Assembly (NCBI GenBank): GCA_030762935.1
Contig: CM060884.1
Coordinates: 72,605,196-72,669,195, forward strand
DNA: 64,000 bases
Source of the DNA: Hymenopus coronatus
Lineage: Eukaryota > Arthropoda > Insecta > Mantodea > Hymenopodidae
Direction: 5' to 3'
The notes under the pieces are model-generated. The model was not told the DNA's origin. It worked only from the letters and a program-made list of their open reading frames with translations, and searched no databases. Made by a program: the position numbers and the translations under genes. This document shows, piece after piece, positions 55,920-64,000 of this stretch (the stretch's first letter is position 1; each line of letters begins with the position of its first letter).

Positions 55920-56033
55920 TACTTACTCTACACCTACTCTACGTATAGTAGGTGGAGAAGGCATTGTATCCCACCCAAAAGTTTGATGTCGAGAATCCAA
56001 CTGAAAATTATGGGGTCCCCTGAATGAAAAGAT
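55920..56033 (-). mobile_element. TC-hairpin element, hairpin end only
   Basis: TACTTACTCTACACCTACTC to GGGTCCCCTGAATGAAAAG, ending at the A run used by nested insertions elsewhere. Confidence 0.7.
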
Positions 56034-56155
56034 GATACATGTGTAAAAACAGTGTTTTATGTTGTGAGTAGGAAGCTTGCGAAACGAGGCCATAAGCCGA
56101 GTACAGTAATGCTACGAACAATAAAAAACAATTTTAACACTGTGTATTACACTAT

Positions 56156-56992
56156 TACTTTCTCTACACGTTCTATGCATATACATAGTGTATATGCATT
56201 ATAATGCACCCAAGAATTCAATACAGAGTTTACACCGGAAATACATGTTTTGAGACCCTCTAAATCCAAAACAAAGCATTTTTAGAGAAATGTCCGTATG
56301 TGTCTGTGTGTATGTGGAAGCATAGCTCAAAAACAAAAACTCCGTTAAAAACCAAACTTGGCATTTAGATTGGTATCTTCCAAGGATACGACACGAAGAT
56401 TTTCAAGAAAATACTCCATCACCAACTATCCTTTACAGGGAGTTTTTCCAATATTTTGATTTTCTTAAAAGTGGCTTTAACGATTTCGATTAAAATATAT
56501 ATATTAAAGATATTTACCGGACAAATAAAATTTATATCTCGAATTTTCTGGGAATAGCCTCTGAAGACTATTTTATTGTGGTTGAACTGCTAAACCGCAA
56601 GAGATGGACAAACATTTACCACACCAAGAAGGTAGAGCACATTAAACCACACAATTTATGATACACACACTTTTTTTCGTGAATTTGATCATTTTTAAGT
56701 ACTCCTTGTTATTCATTACAGATTTTAACTACGTATACTTTTCTCATACAGGAATTTGTCAACTCGTGTCCATACAAACAAAGGAACGTCAGTCACATAG
56801 CAACCAGCTTTTGGCTTTCACTTCAACATATGATACTCCCTTATTTCGTCTCTACTTACAAGGAAGCAAGTAATAACACTATTTCTGCTAATTTTTATTC
56901 GATTAGCGTGAAATAAATAGAAGCATAAGCTTTTTAATAATACTTTTTTTTTTGCAGAGAGTAGAGAAAGACATGTGAATGGAGCACATCAG
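56156..56992 (-). mobile_element. TC-hairpin element, near full-length, subfamily A
   Basis: The hairpin carries a duplicated ATATGCATATAC core (TACTTTCTCTACACGTTC, then TATGCATATACATAG). The right end is GCACATCAGA. Confidence 0.85.
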
Positions 56993-57834
56993 ATTTTTTT
57001 TTACACAGTTCTCAATATTATAGACATATTATAATTATAAATAGTTTGTTTTACCTATTTCACGGAATTCATGCTTAATAGTCTACGATGTTCAGTTGTC
57101 TTGCTTAGCATCAGTGCTGACAACATGATTTACTCGAAGAGAACGAAGATATTCTACACGGCGGAGGCAGTATAGCAGTTGTAGTTTGGTCTCTCAACTA
57201 CTTGCATTGTTTCGTCTGGTTCAGCAATTTCCATGTTAATCCGCCATTTTACGGATCGATAAGAGCTTTCAGAGTCATGGCCTACTTGAATGAGGCCGTG
57301 GATCATAAACTAAAGTTGGTTGCATTGGAGTGTTATAACTTTATATACGATATATGTTATATATACGATGTTTTTTACGAGAATTTTCCAATGTTAAAAG
57401 AAAAGCAACTAAAAATGAAACAAATTTGAAGTAATGTTTGAGCCATTCACCAAGGGTTATAATTCGTTCTTTGCTAAACACCACTTCATAAATTTCTCAT
57501 ATTGTGCCTCGAAATGTTCAGCATCTAGTAGGTAGTAAGTTTGATTCTTATTCTTTCGCTGCTCTAAGGATATCACAATTCTCAAAATCTGCCATTTTCT
57601 TAAAATACACCGCAGAACAACAATAATATTGGTTGGTTAAGGCCTGCTATAGTTTGAATTCTTAGTAATGGTTAACTTAGGTTCATAACTATCTATTTTG
57701 TCCAGCGTACACCTAGAACAAAATTCCTTTACGCTTGAATTGTACGCTTGCTGCACTTCTTTGCGTGTGGATTCCGTAAACATTAAGTTTGCGACAAACG
57801 AGTTCGTAAACTACTCAATCATGCTCGTGCATGT
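56993..57834. other. Non-repetitive stretch
   Basis: A 75-codon open frame at 57202-57429 is unrecognised. No promoter or splice context is evident. Confidence 0.35.
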
Positions 57835-57950
57835 TACCATGGTAGCTCAGTGGTAGAGCTACAGACCGGGAGACCCGTGGTTTAAATCTCGGCTGTGGCA
57901 TTGAACTTTTCAGTCTGACTCTACCTATCCAACCCCTGTGAAAAAAAAAA
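57835..57950 (+). mobile_element. SINE type 5 with tRNA-like head, copy 1
   Basis: A box TAGCTCAGTGGTAGAGC (57842-57858) and B-box-like GTGGTTTAAATCTCG. The tail TCTGACTCTACCTATCCAA is followed by an A14 run. Confidence 0.75.
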
Positions 57951-58129
57951 AAAACCCAAAAAACAGCAAATAAATCTATATCGATTTATCATAATAGTTG
58001 GCTATACTATGAATCCTGGGACTTAAAGTACTTACAACATTGTAAGTCGCCATTGGAGTTGTCATCTCAAAATAATTTGAGATCACCTTGTGGTTTACTG
58101 TCATTTGAGAAAAGCATTGCTATGCCGGA

Positions 58130-58225
58130 TGTTGCCATGGTAGCTCAATGGTAGAGCAGCCGGCTAGCGACCAGGAGATCCGTGGTTGAAATCCTGGCTG
58201 TAATTCTACCTATTCAAGTGCTTAT
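58130..58225 (+). mobile_element. SINE type 5 with tRNA-like head, copy 2
   Basis: TAGCTCAATGGTAGAGCAGC and CGTGGTTGAAATCCTGGC, then ATTCTACCTATTCAAG. It lies in the same orientation as copy 1 about 290 bp away. Confidence 0.75.
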
Positions 58226-58236
58226 AAAATAAATAA

Positions 58237-58501
58237 ATGGGGTGTTATTTATGTTATTTAACTGGTGTGGTTCTCAGCGTCCCATTCTAAATTGGGCGTG
58301 AAAGACCACCTAATTTGTTCAGAGGCTTCTTTTACGTGCCGTAAATCAGCGACACGGGACTAACGGCTTTACTTCCCTTCCGAAGGAAGCCATGCTAAGG
58401 ATTTTTACACCCGAAAAAAAATTCAATGTCCTCCGCGTGGTTTATACCCGTGACCTTGGGTATATGAAGTTAGCAAGGAAACCATTACACCATGGAGGGC
58501 G
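58237..58501 (-). mobile_element. SINE type 1, reversed, with head
   Basis: ACTGGTGTGGTTCTCAGCGT to GGCGTGAAAGACCACC, GTGCCGTAAATCAGCG and the reversed head (GACCTTGGGTATATGAAGTT to CCATTACACCATGGAGG). Confidence 0.85.
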
Positions 58502-59925
58502 TTCCAAGTCCTTCTGCATCTACTTTAAGGCAGAAATACCTCGACACAACAAAAGTTCTACCATGGCCATAGTTTTTGTTCTAAAGCAATGCAATTTTGC
58601 ACAGTTAATTGTCTTGGTACCTTTTATGACTGTACTAGTTTATAAGTAATTTAGTCAACAAATAAAGAAATTACACTAAATTGGTACTTTCAAAACATCA
58701 AAAAATTTATGTACATTTTTCTTAGCATCCCTTTGGTGAAGTTGCTTGAAAACAAGTGTATATAAATTATTAGAAGTATGCTATATTCTGGCGCAGAAGT
58801 TTTCTCTCTATCTCCTCTCAATGAGTTTTAAAGTATTTACAAAGTATGTGAGCTTTTTATTTCAAATTATTATGTATTTTAGCACAATACGTATAGAATC
58901 TAAACAAAAATAAAACTAGGTGCGACAAAATACTCATTGTGAACTGAAATGTGTCTGTTCAAACTTTCAGTGCAATATCTCAAATAGTTTGGTAGAAAAA
59001 GGTACATAAGTGTGAACAATTATAAACCTGAGAAAACGAGAAAAGAAAATGTTGTTTGATTGTTTTATTTAGGGAGTGATCTACATACTTAAATACTGCC
59101 TGAAATCCATCATAGCTGTAGTCAGCTTCTTCTGCCTGGTCAGAAACTAGAGAAACACATCTTCTAAATATTTATAACTATGTTTGCCTGTGAGAAATGT
59201 AGAGAAACAAGGGATCAAAGCTGATAATGAAGCAGAAAAAGTGGGCGTGGCATTACAAGTCCTAACTTTTTAATTTGGACCACAAAGAAATTGAATTATG
59301 TTATGAAACTTTGGAAACATAAAGCTGAATGTATTAGCCATTAATTATTGAAATAAATAAAATGAAAAACTCCCCATTTTTAGCCTACTTTAACTTACTC
59401 GAGGCTGAGAAGCTGTATTTTCCGTTTATCTCGTTCTTGGACGCCGTAACGAGCTATACTTTCTGCTCCGCCTGAACACCAGGTGGCCGGTAGCCGGAAA
59501 GCATGGTATAATACTAAGCTACAAAAAGATGTTAGTGGTGCTGCAGCATGGTCGAATCTAATATTCACCCTCCTCGTGCCAGTGGTGATAAACACGCTTT
59601 TTCCATCCATACATACCGAGAGTGTCCGCGTGTCATAAAAATTTAATCTCCCGCACCTACATCTTCAGAGTCCTTTGGTATGCCTCATTCATGAGCCTTC
59701 CCTTTGTACGTGCTCATATGCGTAAATGTATGCATACGTGAACAGAAAATGCAGGAGAGAGGGAACATTCGATAATATCAAGCATCGTAAGGACCCAACT
59801 GCTGTCTGTAACAGAATTAAAATGGTAGTGCAGGGGCTCTTTAATGGGCGCATTCAAATGTAAATGGAGATGAAAATCCTTTCATTGTTGTACAGCCAGT
59901 CATACAGTTCCAGTATAGCCCCAAA
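58502..59925. other. Longest repeat-poor stretch in the right half
   Basis: Mostly AT-rich with no recognised element. On the minus strand 59395-59610 is an open frame of 71 codons (starts MDGKSVFITTG) with locally higher GC and a GTAAGT in the same sense at about 59398. I see no acceptor that would make a convincing exon. Confidence 0.35.
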
Positions 59926-61195
59926 TCTCGTGTGTTACACTCACAGGACTTTCTCTAGATGCTCTACAAACTTCTTACAACAAATTATTCTTCTTTCTAC
60001 ACCATGCTAATAGATATAAGCATTTAGAGAATGGTTCTATTACCTAGTTCCTTATAAGTAGAAAAGAACTAAGGGAATACACTAGTCTAAAGTGATAGTC
60101 AAATGTTTTAAAAGCAGTCGATTTTCTTTGCTTCGCCAGGAATAGAACAAAAGAAAATTCTGATGTGCTCCATTCACATGACTTTCTCTACATCTCTGTA
60201 ACAAATTGTTAAAAAGCTAAAGCTTTCTTTACTTCATGCTAATCGAGATAAATACTATCAGAAATTGTCTTTCTACTAGCTATTTTGTAAAAAGTGAATA
60301 CCACAGTCAAATATTTTAAAAGCTGGTTGATGTGTGATTGAAATTCCTTTGTTTGTATGGACAGCAGTTGACTATTTCCGTTCGACAAAATGTGTGTGTG
60401 TGTATATATATATTGTGTGTTTTAATACACTATACATTTGTTGTTAAGTAAGTTTTTGTCTATCTCTTACAGTTTATCAGTTGTGCAAAGTTCATCCCAA
60501 AATGAAGAAGTCTTAGTCAAGATTGCATTTTATTTGTGATGGAAATAGCTTTAATATGTAGTGTTTTAATCAAAATCGTTAGAGCCATTTTTGAGGATAT
60601 CAAAAGTTTCGATATTTTTTTCCATGTAAAGGGTAGTTCTGGTGGGGGAATGTTCTTGAAAATCTTCGTGTCGCATCCTTGGAAGGTACCAAACTGTATA
60701 CCAAGTTTGGTATTTAACGGTCTCTTCGTTTTTTAGCTATACTGTCTACAGACACACACACACACACACACACACGGACCTGTTTCATAAAATGCTTTTT
60801 CTGTATTCAAGGGGATCCAAAATATATATTTCCGGTGAAATCTCGGTATCGAATTTTTGGGTGCTTTACAATACCTTCTCTATAAACTATGTATGTAGTA
60901 TGTGTAGAGGAAGTAAACATGCATATAACATAAATAACATAATCTACCTTTTCTGTGCAGTAAGTTTTTGTCAATCTCACACGGTTTGCCAGTTATATAA
61001 GTCGTCCAGAATGAAGATGTCTTCAGAGGCTATTCCCCAAAAATTCAAGATAAACATTTCGTTTGTCATAAAAATATCTTAAACATAAAGTATTTAATCA
61101 AAATCTTTAGAGCCATTTTTTGAGAAAATCAAAATTTTCAAAAGCTGTTCTATGTAAAGCGTTGTTTCGGGTGGGGAGTTTTCCTACATGAGATA
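59926..61195 (+). mobile_element. TC-hairpin element (B), probably interrupted by another copy
   Basis: The left piece (59926-60158) runs TCTCGTGTGTTACACTCAC to GGAATAGAACAAAAGAAAA. The right piece (60918-61195) resumes near CATATAACATAAATAACATA and ends in the GGGTGGGGAGTTTTC block. About 100 bp of consensus is missing at the junction, so it is less clean than other nestings. Confidence 0.65.
60159..60915 (+). mobile_element. TC-hairpin element, shortened, between pieces of the copy at 59926-61195
   Basis: It begins TCTGATGTGCTCC after an AAGAAAA run and ends GTGTAGAGGAAGTAA. It has a CA tract near 60754-60774 and a GT/TA tract near 60392-60412. Confidence 0.8.
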
Positions 61196-61209
61196 CTAGT
61201 GAGGGTATG

Positions 61210-61265
<56 letters not shown>

Positions 61266-61281
61266 TAATAATAATAAAAAT
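61210..61281 (+). repeat. (TAA)n microsatellite
   Basis: About 24 TAA units with one TGA interruption. Confidence 0.95.
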
Positions 61282-61609
61282 AATAACATCAAGAAGAAGC
61301 TATTTGGGACGTATGTCTCCAAAAGAACATGTGTGGAGTGCCATCTGTTGTATTCTTGCATAACTATCTCGGTTGGTGTACGAGAAGTTGCCTAAAGTGA
61401 AAGGCGTGCCATTTCCTTGTGTGTAGGCCGTTGACAAATGCGCAATTTCAGGTCCACATTGCAGTGTATGTGCTTGAGAATTTCTATATTCGGGCATGTA
61501 CCAGTTAGGAAAATGACTTGAGTATTAACTGAACTAAATAAGAGGCTAATAATTTGTATTCCCACAATAAAATACAAACACCTTTCACAATAAAGTTACC
61601 AATAAAAGC
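61282..61609. other. Non-repetitive stretch
   Basis: No gene is recognised. The right end carries two AATAAA-type motifs (61566, 61590). Confidence 0.3.
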
Positions 61610-62413
61610 CAATGTGTTCCATTCACGTGACAATCTCTACATTTTAGTAACAATAGAACTTATTCTTCTATCTATTTCATGCCAATAGAGATAAACATTA
61701 ACAGAAATGTTGTTATAACTTCCTTCCTTGTAAGTACGAAATACACTAGACTAAAGCGACAGTCAAATCTTTTAAAAGCTGCTTGTGATCTGTTTCTTTG
61801 CATGGCCAGAAGTTCAGCTTCCCGCATAAGAAAAGTTTTAAACATTTGTAACTGAAACCAATAACAAGGAACATCTCGGAAATGGCGAGCTCCACAAAAT
61901 GTGTACACTACATAAATGCTGTGTTATAACGAGAACAACATTTTTGGTACAGTAAGTTTTTGTCTATCTCTTGCGGTTTACCAGTTTTACAAAATTTTCA
62001 TTACATTCATCTATAATAAAGAGGTTTAGAGAGGTTATTTCCAGAAAATTCAAGATATTCATTTTACTTGTGTAAATATCTTTAAATGCGACATTTTAAT
62101 CATGACCATTAGGCCATTTTTGAGAAAATACAGAAACATCTTCTATGGAAGGGGTAATTTGGGGTGGGTACTTTTTCTCAAAAGATTCATGTCGCATTCT
62201 TGGAGGCTACTAAACGTGAATACTAAGTTTGGTATTTTCGCTTTTTGGTTGTGTTCAGATACACGGACACAAACACACATTCCATAGCTTCTACCATTTT
62301 CTAAAAATTTCTTTTTTTTGGATATAGCGGTTATTCAAAAATGTATTTTCGGCGAAATCTCGGTTTAGAATTTTTGGGTGGGTGCAATACCTTGTACCAT
62401 GTACAGAAAGTAA
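61610..62413 (+). mobile_element. TC-hairpin element, near full-length, diverged
   Basis: It begins GCCAATGTGTTCCATTCAC and ends in a collapsed hairpin, GTACCATGTACAGAAAGTAA. Confidence 0.8.
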
Positions 62414-62501
62414 AAATATAATTTATAAAGTGCTAAGTTTAGCTTTGCATAATAAATTCACAAAGAAGACTCGAAGCACGTGCATAATAAGGATGTAAAA
62501 A

Positions 62502-63335
62502 TCTGATGTGTTACTCACATGACTTTCTCTAGCTGCTCTACAAACCTCCTACAAAAGATTATTCTTCTTTGTACACAATGATAATCAAGATAAACATTAA
62601 CAGAAATTGTCTTATTACTTAGATCCTTATAAGTAGAATGGAACTAAAGGAATGCGCTATGTTAAAGTGATAGTCAAATGTTTTAAAAGCTATCGTTATG
62701 CGATTGTCATTGCTTGGCCAGGAGTAGAACTTAAGAAAAACGGATACTTCCTGTCTCAGAAAGGTTTAAGTACTTCACAATTGAAACCAATAACAAGGAA
62801 TATCTCGAAAACGGTTACCTCCACAACAAAAACGTAAAGGACATAAATTGTGTGTGTTGTCGTGATGTAAATTTTTTGTGTAGTAAGTTTTATCTATCTC
62901 TTACGGTTTAGTAGCTAAGCAAAATTCATCCAGAATAAAGAGGTCTTCAGACGCTATTCCCAAAAATATCGAGATATACATTTTATTTCGGACATAAATA
63001 GGTTTAATAAACGGAATTTTAATCCAAATCGTTAGAGCCATTTTTAAGAAAATCAAAACTTTCGAACTTATTTCCATGTAAAGGGTAGTTTGTGGTGGGG
63101 GGATTTTTTTTGAAAATCTTCGTGTCGCATCTTTGGAAGATACTAAACTTAAATACCAAGTTTGGTATTTAATGGTCTTTTCGTTTTGGAGCTATGCTGT
63201 CCACACGGACCTTTTTTAATTTTTCTTTAGGACTCAGGGGACCCCAAAGCATATATTTCCGATGAAATCTCGGTATCTAATTTTTGGTTGCATTACAATA
63301 CCTTCTCTATCCACTATGTACAGTGTACATATGGA
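62502..63335 (+). mobile_element. TC-hairpin element, near full-length, subfamily B
   Basis: It begins TCTGATGTGTTACTCACATG. The B block is present (GGCCAGGAGTAGAACTTAAG). The hairpin is decayed (ACTATGTACAGTGTACATA) and the CA seed is reduced to CCACACGG. Confidence 0.8.
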
Positions 63336-63425
63336 GTCACAGAAACTAAAAATAAAATTTTGCATACAGCTTCAGCGACGCTGTTTCAAAAACTTAACAG
63401 TACTCAATATCCTATACCTGTTTAT

Positions 63426-63484
63426 TTATATTATTATTATTATTATTATTATTACTTTTATTATTATTATTATTATTATTATAT
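63426..63484 (+). repeat. (TTA)n microsatellite
   Basis: About 19 TTA/ATT units with a CTTTTA interruption. Confidence 0.95.
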
Positions 63485-63760
63485 ACCTAGGCTTCCAAGG
63501 TAGGTTGTTTTTCGTTTTATAATCTAAAATTTGCGGGCTGCTTTGCCGATGTCTATGGATTAAAATATTTTCACTTGTTAATATATTTCGATCTGAGGTT
63601 TCCCTCTCTATCTGTGAGGGATATCTTAAGGGCTGTTATGTTGACGCAGCTTCTCTGTCAAGAACAAAAAGGTATTATCATTAACATAAACGTTATCATC
63701 ATTATTATGTTTACTATTTTTATTTTCATCATCACCCCTCGCAAAGTTTCTGTTTGTTAA

Positions 63761-63822
63761 TTTCTCTACACGTACTATGTCCATGATGTAAAGAGAAGTT
63801 ATTGTACTCAAAAATTCTGTAC
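63761..63822 (-). mobile_element. TC-hairpin element, hairpin fragment
   Basis: ATTTCTCTACACGTACTATG to CAAAAATTCTGTACC, cut by the SINE to the right. Confidence 0.65.
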
Positions 63823-64000
63823 CGGCCCGCCTGGATAATGTGATGGTAGCGTGTCTGTTTCACATTCAAAAGGTCGTGAGTTCGAATCTCCCATAGGGTG
63901 AGTTACCCGGAGAAGGTTTTTTTTCGGGGTTTTCCCTTATCCTGAGAAGGCAGGTGAATGTCGAGTAACTTTAAGCTCCATGGAACCCGAGATTATTTGG
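63823..64000 (+). mobile_element. SINE type 6 with tRNA-like head, runs off the window
   Basis: A-box-like TGATGGTAGCG and B box GAGTTCGAATCTC in the head. The body reads CCCGGAGAAGG, GGGGTTTTCCC and AAGGCAGGTGAATGTCGAG. From memory, this body resembles SINEs of hemimetabolous insects. No 3' end is visible. Confidence 0.75.

Noticed and set aside
57842..57905. Possible tRNA gene with GGTAGCTCAGTGG
   Set aside because: A second similar copy lies 290 bp away with the same non-tRNA tail, and the T arm is decayed. SINE is the better reading.
61107..61395. Poly-Asn and poly-Leu open frames
   Set aside because: They come from the TAA microsatellite read in two directions.

Overview
This is animal (eukaryotic) nuclear DNA, AT-rich, gene-poor and almost saturated with transposable elements. 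Nothing looks bacterial, viral or organellar. Mariner relics, tRNA-derived SINEs and non-LTR retrotransposon tails point to an arthropod. The SINE at the right edge resembles, from memory, SINEs of hemimetabolous insects, but that assignment is weak.

The dominant feature is one non-coding dispersed element, called here the TC-hairpin element (about 880-890 bp full length). I find roughly 55-60 pieces, which by my boundaries sum to about 36 kb, a little over half the window. In the sense used here ('+'), it begins TCTGATGTGTTCC, carries a subterminal ACTTTCTCTACA, has a conserved internal stem-loop and a short CA microsatellite about 150 bp from its far end, and finishes in a long hairpin built on the palindrome ACTATGTACATAGT and ending AGAGAAAGTAA. 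The terminal hairpin repeats the 12-mer in inverted form (TGTAGAGAAAGT). These asymmetric ends, the apparent lack of target duplication and the insertion into T runs fit a non-autonomous Helentron-type (HINE) rolling-circle element. That class assignment is inference. At least six copies are inserted inside other copies, four of them close to the same A/T run. Two subfamilies (A and B) and chimeras occur.

The other residents are five mariner relics of three lineages, including a foldback form present twice with the same inverted junction; two copies of one LINE 3' end with a zinc knuckle; a second LINE 3' tail; about seven tRNA-derived SINE types; a 135-bp minisatellite grown inside a SINE; a 119-bp tandem array with a dimeric period; and several simple repeats.

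Layout: 0-1.5 kb mariner foldback and LINE; 1.8-16 kb TC-hairpin copies with SINEs, local duplications and a possible terminal exon at 13.5 kb; 16-22.5 kb mariner, SINEs, microsatellite, 119-bp array and a second mariner; 22.8-29.9 kb nested TC-hairpin copies; 30.3-31.6 kb SINE minisatellite; 32-46 kb more copies with SINEs and another mariner; 46.3-46.7 kb a promoter-like island (CCAAT box, perfect CRE) with a possible first coding exon; 47-64 kb copies, a mariner/LINE composite at 54.7-55.9 kb, SINEs and microsatellites.

No complete host gene is visible. If the two exon candidates are real, the window is mostly intergenic or intronic DNA between and beyond them.
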